A DNA stretch of 64,000 nt, taken from assembly GCF_001461825.1 (NCBI RefSeq), contig NZ_LLZC01000012.1, positions 806,001 through 870,000 of the forward strand. Direction: 5' to 3'. Below the pieces are notes generated by a model. The model worked only from the letters and a program-made list of their open reading frames with translations. It searched no databases and was not told the origin of the DNA. Shown one piece after another: positions 42,269-51,992 of this stretch. How positions within the stretch are numbered: the stretch's first letter is position 1; each line of letters opens with the position of its first letter. The translations under genes and the position numbers were made by a program. Source of the DNA: Bacillus velezensis. GTDB lineage: Bacteria > Bacillota > Bacilli > Bacillales > Bacillaceae.

Positions 42269-43672
42269 TTGAAGCGGCAATTTAAACTGTTTTTTATTAT
42301 ATTGATCACCGCGGTCGCAGCCTCGGCGCTTACGCTGTTTATCACGGGCAATACGACCATTTTCGGACAAGGCTCGGCTGCTTTGACGAACAGCAAATTT
42401 GAGAAATTCAATAAAGCCTACGAGCAGATTAAAAGTGATTACTACCAAAAAACAGATGACAGCAAATTAGTAGACGGAGCGATAAAAGGCATGATCAGTT
42501 CCCTGAATGATCCATATTCTTCTTATATGGACCCGCAGGAAGGAAAGTCTTTTGAAGAAACAATTTCCGCTTCGTTTGAAGGCATCGGCGCACAAGTGGA
42601 AGAAAAGGACGGCAGCATCCTGATCGTATCGCCGATTAAAGGGTCACCCGCGGAAAAAGCGGGGGTTAAACCGAATGACCAGATCTTGAAGGTCAACGGC
42701 AAAAGCGTTAAAGGCCTTAATGTAAACGAAGCCGTCGCATTAATCCGCGGCAAAAAGGGAACAAACGTCAAGCTTGTGCTGCACAGAGCGGGTGTCGGCG
42801 ATCTGAACCTGTCGATCAAACGTGACACCATTCCGGTTGAAACGGTGTACTCTGAAATGAAAAAAGGAGACATCGGCGAAATCCAAATCACATCCTTCTC
42901 CGAATCGACGGCAAAAGAGCTGAATTCAGCCATTGACAGCCTCGAAAAACAAGGAGCGAAAGGATACATTCTCGATTTAAGGGGCAACCCGGGCGGACTG
43001 ATGGATGAAGCCATCAAAATGAGCAACATGTTTATCGATAAAGGGAAAAATATCATGCAGGTCGAATACAAAGACGGCACGAAAGAGGTCATGAAAGCGA
43101 CGAAAGAGCGAAAAGTGACAAAACCGACAGTCGTCCTCGTCAATGACGGCACCGCGAGCGCCGCGGAAATCATGTCGGCTGCGCTGCATGAATCATCGGG
43201 CATTCCGCTGATCGGCGAGAAAACGTTCGGAAAAGGAACCGTACAGACGGCAAAAGATTACAGCGACGGTTCTACCGTTAAACTGACAATCGCTAAATGG
43301 CTGACAGCGGACGGAGAGTGGATTCATAAAAAAGGCATCAAACCGCAATATCAGGTTAAGCTTCCTGAATATGCGAACCTGCCGTATTTAGATGCGAAAA
43401 AAACATACAAATACGGGGATTCCGGAACCACCGTCACCAATGCGCAAAAAATGATGAAAGCGCTGGGGTACAGCGTGAAAGTAAACGGCACGTATGATAA
43501 AGCATTTGAACAAGCCGTTAAACAATTCCAAGCAAAAGAGAAACTGAAACAAACAGGCATTGTAACGGGAGACACAACGGCAAAATTGATGACGGATCTG
43601 CAAAAACAGCTTGCGGACAACGATACACAAATGAAAAAAGCCGTTGAAACATTAAATAAGAATATGAAATAG
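42269..43672 (+). CDS. ctpA: Carboxy-terminal processing serine protease CtpA
   Basis: 467 residues. One N-terminal membrane span (FKLFFIILITAVAASALTLF), a PDZ domain (SPAEKAGVKPNDQILKVNGK, about residues 110-185), an S41 peptidase domain with catalytic Ser in NDGTASAAEIMSAA and Lys in EKTFGKGTVQTA, and a C-terminal peptidoglycan-binding domain (GTYDKAFEQAVKQFQAKEKL). TTG start 42269 behind AAAAGGTGG. It acts at the outer face of the membrane. Confidence 0.93.
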   Translation: MKRQFKLFFIILITAVAASALTLFITGNTTIFGQGSAALTNSKFEKFNKAYEQIKSDYYQKTDDSKLVDGAIKGMISSLNDPYSSYMDPQEGKSFEETISASFEGIGAQVEEKDGSILIVSPIKGSPAEKAGVKPNDQILKVNGKSVKGLNVNEAVALIRGKKGTNVKLVLHRAGVGDLNLSIKRDTIPVETVYSEMKKGDIGEIQITSFSESTAKELNSAIDSLEKQGAKGYILDLRGNPGGLMDEAIKMSNMFIDKGKNIMQVEYKDGTKEVMKATKERKVTKPTVVLVNDGTASAAEIMSAALHESSGIPLIGEKTFGKGTVQTAKDYSDGSTVKLTIAKWLTADGEWIHKKGIKPQYQVKLPEYANLPYLDAKKTYKYGDSGTTVTNAQKMMKALGYSVKVNGTYDKAFEQAVKQFQAKEKLKQTGIVTGDTTAKLMTDLQKQLADNDTQMKKAVETLNKNMK

Positions 43673-43675
43673 TAA

Positions 43676-43717
43676 AAAACACCCGATGCGTCGCTCGCGC
43701 ATTGGGTGTTTTTTGTT
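43676..43717. terminator. Terminator between ctpA and the GntR gene
   Basis: Stem AACACCCGATGCG / CGCATTGGGTGTT (one G-T pair) with loop TCGCTCG, then TTTTTTG. Confidence 0.85.
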
Positions 43718-43732
43718 TGCGAAAAGCCCGTC

Positions 43733-44458
43733 TTATGTCGTTTCCTGTTCAAAAAGGTGGCTGTTCGCCTGAATGAAAAACTGTGATTGCTCATAGTGAT
43801 AGGTGACTTTTGAGTAGTCAAACGGCTGGCCGTTGGTTAAATGAAAAATCGTTTCAACGCAAAGCTTAGGCGCTCCTGTAAACAGACCTAAGTACTCCGC
43901 TTCTTCCTCATTTAACATCCCCGCGTACAGATATAAATCTGAAAAACCGCGCTTTAACCCGAGACCTTCTCTAATATAATCAAATATTGATTCTGCCACG
44001 ATCTCTTTATTCAAATACGTAATAATCGATTTGTTGTAAAATGACTCTTCGATACACAATGTCAGCCCGTCAATATATCTGATTCGCTTAACATAATACA
44101 CGTCGCCGTCAGGCGGCATATTCAGATTTTGGGCAGCCTCAGGCGTGGGTTTTCTCACTTCCAGCGCTAATAATTTGGAAGTGACATTAAAATCTTCAAG
44201 TGATTCTTTAAATCCCTGATTAGAAAGCAGACTGATATACCCTTTTCTTTTATTCCGTCTGACAAAAATGCCGCTTCCCCTCACTTGAAACACAATCCCC
44301 TTTTTTTCTAATAAATCCAAGGACTTGGTGATCGTGCTTTTGCTCACGTTAAACCGGGTCATTAAGGTTTGCAGCACAGGCAGTTTATCCCCTTGCTGCA
44401 GCTGATGTTCTTCTATGTATTTTTCAATATCTATCGCGATTTGCTGGTATTTTAACAT
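43733..44458 (-). CDS. GntR/HutC-family transcriptional regulator of a beta-glucoside locus
   Basis: 241 residues. N-terminal winged helix (QQGDKLPVLQTLMTRFNVSK, TITKSLDLLEKKGIVFQVRG) and a C-terminal UTRA ligand domain (YYVKRIRYIDGLTLCIEESF, SDLYLYAGMLNEEEAEYLGL). Similar to YydK/BglR-type regulators that sense sugar phosphates. It is divergent from the GH1 gene with a palindrome between them, so it most likely represses that gene and is induced by a phosphorylated beta-glucoside. ATG 44456-44458 chosen; an ATG two codons earlier is possible. Confidence 0.85.
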   Translation of the reverse strand: MLKYQQIAIDIEKYIEEHQLQQGDKLPVLQTLMTRFNVSKSTITKSLDLLEKKGIVFQVRGSGIFVRRNKRKGYISLLSNQGFKESLEDFNVTSKLLALEVRKPTPEAAQNLNMPPDGDVYYVKRIRYIDGLTLCIEESFYNKSIITYLNKEIVAESIFDYIREGLGLKRGFSDLYLYAGMLNEEEAEYLGLFTGAPKLCVETIFHLTNGQPFDYSKVTYHYEQSQFFIQANSHLFEQETT

Positions 44459-44555
44459 ATACATTCCTCATTCATTTATTGTCCCGCTTCTTTCAGAATT
44501 ATAGCATAATCGTTTTTAAAAGCCATTTCGTAAATTAACTATAATTGTTTATGTA

Positions 44556-44597
44556 TTGATAAATTATACCGGTACAATTATAATGTAAACGTATAAT
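44556..44597 (+). promoter_or_regulatory. Promoter of the GH1 gene with operator in its spacer and a cre-like site
   Basis: -35 TTGATA (44556-44561), exactly 17 bases, -10 TATAAT (44579-44584). The spacer consists of the near-perfect 16-base palindrome ATTATACCGGTACAAT (44563-44578), a likely GntR operator. ATGTAAACGTATAAT (44583-44597), next to the -10, resembles a cre site with two mismatches to WTGNAANCGNWWNCA. Confidence 0.7.
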
Positions 44598-44704
44598 ATG
44601 AAAATAAAGGCAGGAATTCTTCTACACTATCGAAGCGGATGCTTGAAGCGGCTGCAGTGCATTTATTCGGCATGCAAGCGGCAGTCAAATAAAGGAGGAT
44701 ATAA

Positions 44705-46150
<1,446 letters not shown>

Positions 46151-46157
46151 AGGTGTA

Positions 46158-46198
46158 AAAAGGGAAGGCTTCACCGTTGTGTGAAGCCGGCTTTTTAT
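46158..46198 (+). terminator. Terminator of the GH1 gene
   Basis: Stem GGCTTCAC / GTGAAGCC (46170-46191), then CGGCTTTTTATC. It separates the GH1 and GH30 genes into two transcripts. Confidence 0.75.
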
Positions 46199-46206
46199 CA
46201 GTATTT

Positions 46207-46221
46207 TTGAAAGCGCATTCA
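46207..46221 (+). promoter_or_regulatory. Consensus cre site upstream of the GH30 gene
   Basis: TTGAAAGCGCATTCA fits the CcpA consensus WTGNAANCGNWWNCA at every position. It lies 77 bases before the GH30 start codon, suitable for carbon catabolite repression. Confidence 0.75.
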
Positions 46222-46297
46222 TTCAAGCGGGAAGGAGGTGACTGTCCGGCTTTTCATTTAGGATCGCTTATAAAAATAAGGAAAGGGATGGTGGCTC

Positions 46298-47773
46298 ATG
46301 TTTTTTAAAAAAGGTCTGCACATGACGCTGGTTTTTCTTATGTTTTTCTTTTTCATATCAAGCAGCATGACCGAAGTGTATGCGGCTGATCGGAAGGCTT
46401 CAGACAAAAACAAAGTAAGGGTGTGGTTCAGTTCTGAAAAAGATCCGGCTTCCCGTACGTGGTATGACGGGCCGCAGGAAGTGAAATACGCCTTAGACGA
46501 ACAAACACCGCTTACATTGACAAAAAAGAAGGCTTCTGACACCGCCGCCGTGTATATTGATCCGTCGCGCCGCTATCAAAGTGTGTTAGGCGTAGGATCG
46601 TCCCTGGAAGAATCCACAATCCATAATTTATCAAAAATGACACCCGCAAAAAGAAAAGAAGTGCTGAAAAAACTGGTTGATCCCAAAGATGGTATCGGCA
46701 TGGACGTTATGCGCATAACAATCGGGACATCTGATTTTACGGCACAGGAATTTTATACGTATGATGATATGCCTGAAGGCCAAACAGATCCTAAGCTCCG
46801 TCATTTCTCGATCCAAAAGGATATTGATTTACACATTACAGCAACCATCAAGGAAGCGCTGGCGATAAATCCGGAACTGAAAATCATTGCTTCACCGTGG
46901 AGCCCGCCGGCTTGGATGAAAACGAATGAAAACCTTAAGCGGGGAAAGCTGAAAGATAAATATATCGGCGAACTGGCCGTTTACTTCCGCAAATTTATTG
47001 AGGCGTACGAAAAGCAAGGAATTCCGATTTATGCCATGACCCTTCAAAATGAACCTTTGCTGGAAATCGACTATCCGAGCATGTATATGTCGCCGTCTCA
47101 GCAGCGCAAACTGGCACTGGCCTTAAAAAAAGAAATGAAAAAACACGTAATTGACACGAAAATTTGGATTTATGATCACAATGCGAGCGGGGCGTGGAAC
47201 TATATTCCGCCGATTTTAGATGATAAAAAAGGAAACCGGGCGGCAGACGGCATCGCTTTTCACGATTATGACGGTGACCTTTCCGTCATGTCGGAGATCG
47301 GAAAGAGATATCCTGATCAATCTATTCACTTAACGGAGCGGTCTATCTGGGGGACGGCAGGGGCGGACCGGATCGCGCAGTATTTCCGCAACGGCGCGTC
47401 GAGCTACAATGCGTGGGTGACGATGCTCGACAGTCAAATCAAGACGCATCATTGGATAGGCACCCCAGACCCGACGCTGTTTATTCAGGATGCTAAAAAC
47501 CCTGACCGCTATTGGAATATCCCGATCTTTCATATGACAGGCAACTTTTCAAAATTTATCGACCGGGGAGCAAAGCGGATAGAAAGTAATTACGGCTCCA
47601 AAAACACAGTCTCGAATGTATCGTTCCTTAATCCTGATCAATCCATTGTGACAGTCGTAATCAACCAGACATCCGCCGACCAAAAATTCCATGTCGTTTC
47701 AGAAAATCGGCAGTTTGAAGCCGTCATCCCGGCTAAAACCGTGGCTACCTACAAATGGAAGCAAAAAAAGTAA
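46298..47773 (+). CDS. Secreted GH30 glycoside hydrolase (glucosylceramidase-like)
   Basis: 491 residues. Signal peptide about residues 1-31 (VFLMFFFFISSSMTEVYAAD). The GH30 barrel shows VLGVGSSLEESTIHNLSKM, SPWSPPAWMKTNENL, the acid/base Glu in YAMTLQNEPLLEIDY (about residue 256) and the nucleophile Glu in SIHLTERSIWG (about residue 349), with a C-terminal beta side domain. The sequence fits the beta-glucosidase/beta-1,6-glucanase branch of GH30 better than the glucuronoxylanase XynC, which is shorter and lacks the same start. Its products would feed the neighbouring GH1 enzyme (inference). Confidence 0.8.
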   Translation: MFFKKGLHMTLVFLMFFFFISSSMTEVYAADRKASDKNKVRVWFSSEKDPASRTWYDGPQEVKYALDEQTPLTLTKKKASDTAAVYIDPSRRYQSVLGVGSSLEESTIHNLSKMTPAKRKEVLKKLVDPKDGIGMDVMRITIGTSDFTAQEFYTYDDMPEGQTDPKLRHFSIQKDIDLHITATIKEALAINPELKIIASPWSPPAWMKTNENLKRGKLKDKYIGELAVYFRKFIEAYEKQGIPIYAMTLQNEPLLEIDYPSMYMSPSQQRKLALALKKEMKKHVIDTKIWIYDHNASGAWNYIPPILDDKKGNRAADGIAFHDYDGDLSVMSEIGKRYPDQSIHLTERSIWGTAGADRIAQYFRNGASSYNAWVTMLDSQIKTHHWIGTPDPTLFIQDAKNPDRYWNIPIFHMTGNFSKFIDRGAKRIESNYGSKNTVSNVSFLNPDQSIVTVVINQTSADQKFHVVSENRQFEAVIPAKTVATYKWKQKK

Positions 47774-47803
47774 AAACCGGCACATTTACGTGCCGGCTTC
47801 TTT
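47772..47803. terminator. Terminator between the GH30 gene and yodF
   Basis: Stem AAACCGGCAC / GTGCCGGCTT with loop ATTTAC, A-rich left and TTCTTTCT right. Confidence 0.8.
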
Positions 47804-47806
47804 CTG

Positions 47807-49297
47807 TTAAGCGCCTTTTTGGTTCAGTTGATCAGAAGGCGCTTTATTGAATAAACCGTCTTTGACGGCGTTTGAAGCCGCTTTTTTTACAAAAAACGGG
47901 TTAAGGATAATAACGGCTGCCATGTTAGCGGTCAAACCCCAAAAGCCTTCATATATACCGTGGGCGGATTGGGTGATATTTACCGTGAATGTCACGATAA
48001 GACCGACGAGAAGACCGATAATTGTCGCTTCTTTCGTTTGATTCTTCCAAAACAGACTGACGGCGATAGCCGGAAAGATCTGAACCATGCCGGAAACACC
48101 GAGAAGCTGAAGGGTAACGAGCGCAGTCGGGAACAGCATGCCGAATAAAAGCGCGAGCCCGATGACGACAAATACCATTGAACGGGTGATCATCGTCAGC
48201 TTGCTTGGTGACACATTCGGGTGAATCAAATCCCGATATAAGTTATTCGCAAATAAGTTTGATGCTCCGATGGCCATGATAGAGCAGGGAATCAATGACG
48301 CAAGGGCAATCGTGGAGTAAGCAAAGCCCTGCGCGACCCCGCCGTAAGACGTTTGAATCAGCTTCAATAAAGCGAGCCGCGGATTGGTATCTTCCGGCAG
48401 GACAAGAAACGCGATAAAGCCGAGAAAAATAACAAGAATCAAAACAATATTATAAAGCGGCAGAAACATGCTGTTTTTGCGGACGGCATCTGCGCTTTTT
48501 GCCGTAAATACGCCGGTTGCCGCATGCGCCCACATAAAGAGCGCCAGCGCAGATACGATGGAAGCTGTGATAAACCAAGGAATTCCTTTCGGCCCCGAGT
48601 CCGGGATCGTCAGCATTTGCGGCGCTTTTTCAGCCAAAGTGTGAATCATCGGCGTCCAGCCGTGAAAATGGATCAGCGGGAGTGAGACGACCATAAACAG
48701 CATAATCACCCACACGAGAATGTCTTTAATAATCGCCGTAAACGTCGGCCCTTTAATTCCGCTGAAAAAAGTATACAGCGCTACAAGAATAAAAGAGATG
48801 ATGACGACCATATTGACATTAATGACACCCGTTCCGGCCACCTGAAGCGTATCTTGAATTCCGCTCAACTGGAGACAAATATAAGGAATGAGCATAAGAA
48901 CGCCGACAATCGCGACAAGACTGGCCAAAAGTTTACTGTCAAAACGCTCACGGGCATAATCGGCAAGTGTCGTTAATTTGTGTATTTTTGCCACTTTCCA
49001 CAGCTTCGGCAGAAAGAAATAAGCGATAAAATACGCCAAAACAGAATACGGGATTGCAAAAAAAGCAACGCTTCCCCCTGTGTAGGCTGTGCTTGTTAAG
49101 CCTAAAAACGTATAAGCCGTATAAAGATCCGCGCCGACTAAAAACCAGACGAGGAGCCCCCCGAACCGTCTGCCGCCGACAGACCATTCCTCAACAGAAG
49201 TGCGTGATGATTTGTCTCTCCCGGCTATAAAGCCGATGCAGACAACGGTTAAAACGATGACGGCTGTAATGATCAATGCTGTTATATTTGCGGGCAT
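47807..49297 (-). CDS. yodF: Sodium:solute symporter YodF
   Basis: 496 residues with about 13 membrane segments. SSS family (PanF/proline-symporter type): LVGADLYTAYTFLGLTSTAY, YARERFDSKLLASLVAIVG, SLIPCSIMAIGASNLFANNL. The substrate is unknown. It overlaps the upstream DUF3311 gene by one base. A CodY box upstream of the pair fits its CodY repression known in B. subtilis, suggesting uptake of a nitrogen or organic-acid compound. Confidence 0.88.
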   Translation of the reverse strand: MPANITALIITAVIVLTVVCIGFIAGRDKSSRTSVEEWSVGGRRFGGLLVWFLVGADLYTAYTFLGLTSTAYTGGSVAFFAIPYSVLAYFIAYFFLPKLWKVAKIHKLTTLADYARERFDSKLLASLVAIVGVLMLIPYICLQLSGIQDTLQVAGTGVINVNMVVIISFILVALYTFFSGIKGPTFTAIIKDILVWVIMLFMVVSLPLIHFHGWTPMIHTLAEKAPQMLTIPDSGPKGIPWFITASIVSALALFMWAHAATGVFTAKSADAVRKNSMFLPLYNIVLILVIFLGFIAFLVLPEDTNPRLALLKLIQTSYGGVAQGFAYSTIALASLIPCSIMAIGASNLFANNLYRDLIHPNVSPSKLTMITRSMVFVVIGLALLFGMLFPTALVTLQLLGVSGMVQIFPAIAVSLFWKNQTKEATIIGLLVGLIVTFTVNITQSAHGIYEGFWGLTANMAAVIILNPFFVKKAASNAVKDGLFNKAPSDQLNQKGA

Positions 49298-49497
49298 CAG
49301 TCCAGTCCTCCTTGTTTCTTCTGCAGCCTATAAATAAGAAACGAACATAATGGAGTGACTGCGATCCATAAAAGCAGCCAGAAATGAAAAAAAGGCAGCC
49401 CGATAATGATCGGATGAACCCGATTAGCGACTGACAGCAGGGCCAGCTGGCTGAAAGGGATTAAGATGAGAACGAAAATTAGTGCTTTTCTGACCAT
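49297..49497 (-). CDS. DUF3311 small membrane partner of YodF
   Basis: 66 residues, two membrane spans (LIFVLILIPFSQLALL and PFFHFWLLLWIAVTPLCSFL). DUF3311 proteins usually sit directly before SSS-family symporters (as YhjC before YhjB), and probably form a small subunit. The stop TGA overlaps the yodF ATG. In B. subtilis the equivalent may be called yoyD; I am not certain. The ribosome binding site AGGAGG is strong. Confidence 0.82.
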   Translation of the reverse strand: MVRKALIFVLILIPFSQLALLSVANRVHPIIIGLPFFHFWLLLWIAVTPLCSFLIYRLQKKQGGLD

Positions 49498-49562
49498 TTA
49501 CTTTCCTCCTGAAACTTGATAATGCTCCTTATCATAGCAGGTGTCAGAAAAGATCACAAGAT

Positions 49563-49577
49563 ATTTTTCAGAAAAAA
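49563..49577 (-). promoter_or_regulatory. CodY box upstream of the DUF3311-yodF operon
   Basis: ATTTTTCAGAAAAAA on the plus strand matches 12 of 15 positions of AATTTTCAGAAAATT. It lies about 66 bases upstream of the first start codon. The site is near-palindromic, so strand is nominal. Confidence 0.6.
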
Positions 49578-49648
49578 AAGAATTCTATTACTTTTTTAAC
49601 TGAAACACTTTAGTTGCATCTTCATTCATATTAAATTAGAATAGTTAA

Positions 49649-49666
49649 TATCTCGAAATCAAGATA
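49649..49666 (+). promoter_or_regulatory. MhqR operator of mhqED
   Basis: TATCTCGAAATCAAGATA is an 18-base imperfect inverted repeat (TATCTCGA / TCAAGATA). It matches the TATCTCGAATTCGAGATA-type site bound by MhqR in B. subtilis. It lies 17 bases before the start codon. Confidence 0.8.
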
Positions 49667-49682
49667 TTTAGGAGTGAATACA

Positions 49683-50606
49683 TTGAATACACAAGGATTG
49701 CACCATGTTACCGCATTTGCAAAAGATCCTGCTGAAAATCTTCGGTTTTATACTGAAGTGCTGGGTTTGCGGCTCGTTAAAAAAACCGTTAATTTTGACG
49801 ACCCGGCCACTTATCACTTTTATTTCGGCAACCAAAACGGAGAGCCGGGCACGATCATTACATTTTTTCCTTTTCAGGGAAGCCGCCCGGGAACCGTGGG
49901 AAAAGGGCAGGCCGGAAGAATTTATTTCTCCGTGCCGAAAGGAGCACTCGCGTTTTGGAAGCGCCGGCTTGAAGAAAACGGCTTGTCTGTAAAAGAGCAG
50001 ATCATACTGTCTGAACAAGTGCTTCTCTTTAATGATACAGAAGACCTGCCGCTTGCCATAATGGAAGATGAAAGAAGCGGACAGAGTGAATGGACGCCTG
50101 CGGGCATTACTGAAAAAGAAGCGATCACAGGCATGAGAGGTGTTCTTTTGTACTCGTACCGTCCTGAAGCAACCATTCAATTTCTCATAGAACGCTTCGG
50201 TTATTCAAAGACAGGAGAAGAAAATCAGATTGTCAGGCTGCAATCGGAGGCCCGGATCGGACATATTATAGATGTTGATCTCGCGCCGAAAGAAGCAGGT
50301 ATCGGCGGTTACGGGACAGTCCATCATGTCGCTTTCCGCACTACCGAAAAAGAGCAGGCGGAGTGGAAGGACATTCTTGCTGCTTCTCATCTTGCTTCAT
50401 CTGACATTCTTGACAGGTCTTACTTTACTTCAATCTATTTCAGAGAAAGCGGCGGCATTTTATTTGAAATGGCAACCGATGAACCGGGCTTTATGACGGA
50501 TGAATCCTTTGAAAATCTCGGAACAGAGCTGAAGCTTCCGGAATGGCTGGAAGAGCATCGCAGCCAGATTACAGCTGTTCTGCCCAAAATGGAGAAAGGA
50601 GAATGA
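49683..50606 (+). CDS. mhqE: Ring-cleavage dioxygenase-like protein MhqE (YodE)
   Basis: 307 residues. Two vicinal-oxygen-chelate (glyoxalase/extradiol dioxygenase) modules. Metal residues are suggested by LHHVTAFAKD (His, residue 7-8), GTVHHVAFRT (His, about 218) and GGILFEMATDEPGF (Glu, about 263). It belongs to the MhqR regulon that handles quinones and catechols. TTG 49683 is chosen because GTG 49674 lies inside the AGGAG ribosome binding site. mhqD follows directly. Confidence 0.88.
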   Translation: MNTQGLHHVTAFAKDPAENLRFYTEVLGLRLVKKTVNFDDPATYHFYFGNQNGEPGTIITFFPFQGSRPGTVGKGQAGRIYFSVPKGALAFWKRRLEENGLSVKEQIILSEQVLLFNDTEDLPLAIMEDERSGQSEWTPAGITEKEAITGMRGVLLYSYRPEATIQFLIERFGYSKTGEENQIVRLQSEARIGHIIDVDLAPKEAGIGGYGTVHHVAFRTTEKEQAEWKDILAASHLASSDILDRSYFTSIYFRESGGILFEMATDEPGFMTDESFENLGTELKLPEWLEEHRSQITAVLPKMEKGE

Positions 50607-50608
50607 TG

Positions 50609-51211
50609 ATGAAACATGTGTTTGAACAGGGGACGTCAGAAAATGTTCTGCTGCTTTTGCACGGAACGGGGGGAAATGAACATGATCTTCTGTCGCTCGG
50701 ACGTTTTATCGATCCGAAAGCAAGTCTGCTCGGGGTCAGAGGATCAGTGTCGGAAAACGGCATGCCCCGTTTTTTTAAGCGGCTGAAAGAAGGCGTATTT
50801 GACGAGAAAGATTTAATTGAACGGACGGAAGAATTAAAGAATTTTATTGATGAAGCGGCGCAAATGTACGGATTCAGCAGAGAAAACGTGATTGCTGCCG
50901 GCTATTCAAACGGCGCCAATATTGCAGCAAGTCTTTTGTTTCATTATAAAGATGTACTGAAAGGAGCGGTTCTGCATCATCCGATGGTGCCGATACGCGG
51001 AGTGAAGCTGCCTGATATGGAAGGGCTGCCTGTGTTTATCGGTGCGGGAAAACGCGATCCCCTATGTACAAAAGAAGAATCGGAGGAGCTTTATCAGTAT
51101 CTGACAGATGCTCATGCATCCGTTTCTCTTGTTTGGCAGGAGGGCGGTCATCAGCTCACACAGCAGGAAGCAGAGCAGGCAAGAACCTGGTACAGTGAGC
51201 GATTCCTATAA
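50609..51211 (+). CDS. mhqD: Alpha/beta-hydrolase (carboxylesterase) MhqD (YodD)
   Basis: 200 residues. Phospholipase/carboxylesterase family: LLLLHGTGGNEHDLL (oxyanion), nucleophile Ser in AAGYSNGANIAAS, Asp in GKRDPLCTKEE and His in WQEGGHQLTQQE. It is co-transcribed with mhqE under MhqR and probably acts on quinone-derived esters. Three consecutive ATGs occur; the third (50609) gives the B. subtilis length and best spacing from AAAGGAG. Confidence 0.88.
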   Translation: MKHVFEQGTSENVLLLLHGTGGNEHDLLSLGRFIDPKASLLGVRGSVSENGMPRFFKRLKEGVFDEKDLIERTEELKNFIDEAAQMYGFSRENVIAAGYSNGANIAASLLFHYKDVLKGAVLHHPMVPIRGVKLPDMEGLPVFIGAGKRDPLCTKEESEELYQYLTDAHASVSLVWQEGGHQLTQQEAEQARTWYSERFL

Positions 51212-51252
51212 AAAACCCTTAGTCTGCTTAAGCGGACTAAGGGTTTCTTTCA
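51210..51252. terminator. Bidirectional terminator between mhqD and yodC
   Basis: Stem AAACCCTTAGTC / GACTAAGGGTTT with loop TGCTTAAGCG, A and T tracts on the two sides. Confidence 0.85.
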
Positions 51253-51254
51253 TT

Positions 51255-51863
51255 TTACAGCCAAGTTGACACTTTAGATACAGGCAGCCGGTTGCTTTTA
51301 TGCGCCGGCTTAACGGCTTTGCCGATTGAAATCAGCATGACGGGCACGAAACGCTCGCTCACGTCGAATTCCTTAACGAATTGCTCTTTATTGAATCCGC
51401 CGATCGCGCAAGTATCGTAACCTTTTGCTTTAGCGGCAAGCATCAGCTGCATCGCTGCTAAAGAAGCGTTTAAAAATGCTGAATCACGGGCAAACTGATC
51501 ATTTTGGTATGCACCGTTAATCTGGCCTAAAAGCGTTTGTTTAATCTCTTCTGTGATATTGCCTTGCTCAGCCAGTTCAGCATAAACGTCTTCACCATTT
51601 TCATTTGCTTTTAAATCGCCTAATACGGCAATAACTGCTGATGAATCAATAATCTGTTTTTGATTAAAAGCAACCGGAAGCAGGGCAGCTTTTGCTTCAT
51701 CACTGTGAAAGACTTGAAAATGCCAATGCTGAAGGTTCCAGGCGGAAGGCGCTTGCGTTGTGATTTCAAGGAGTTCTGTTAATTCCTCTTTTGTAATGAC
51801 CGCGTCTTTATCGTATTCTTTAACAGATGCGCGTTCCTTTAAAACGTCTAATACGGATGTCAT
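51255..51863 (-). CDS. yodC: FMN nitroreductase YodC
   Basis: 202 residues. The nitroreductase fold with FMN motifs ERASVKEYDKDAVI (N-terminus), TTQAPSAWNLQHWHFQVF and CAIGGFNKEQF. It reduces nitro- and quinone compounds; in B. subtilis it is repressed by YodB and induced by diamide and quinones. ATG 51861-51863 has GAAGGAGG at seven bases. It diverges from yodB. Confidence 0.92.
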   Translation of the reverse strand: MTSVLDVLKERASVKEYDKDAVITKEELTELLEITTQAPSAWNLQHWHFQVFHSDEAKAALLPVAFNQKQIIDSSAVIAVLGDLKANENGEDVYAELAEQGNITEEIKQTLLGQINGAYQNDQFARDSAFLNASLAAMQLMLAAKAKGYDTCAIGGFNKEQFVKEFDVSERFVPVMLISIGKAVKPAHKSNRLPVSKVSTWL

Positions 51864-51914
51864 CATGTTTCCTCCTTCGGATAAACGTGTTATCATAATA
51901 GAAAAGTTAGAAGC

Positions 51915-51927
51915 TTACTAAATGTAA
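51915..51927. promoter_or_regulatory. Possible YodB operator
   Basis: TTACTAAATGTAA is an inverted repeat (TTAC / GTAA) in the yodC-yodB gap. It resembles half-sites of the TACTATTTGTAAGTAGTA-type YodB box, but with several mismatches. Confidence 0.4.
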
Positions 51928-51992
51928 CTCGAAAACTAATTTTAATGGATCACAAAAAACTTGTCAATTCATAGATGAAGGGATGAACTCAC

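Noticed and set aside
42523..43203. Long antisense open frame across ctpA
   Set aside because: Shadow of the S41 protease gene in codon-position register; no family likeness.
46298..47773. Glucuronoxylanase XynC
   Set aside because: XynC is also GH30 but shorter, and the residues around the SPWSPPAW and LTERS blocks and the longer N-terminus fit the glucosylceramidase/beta-1,6-glucanase branch better; assigned only to family.
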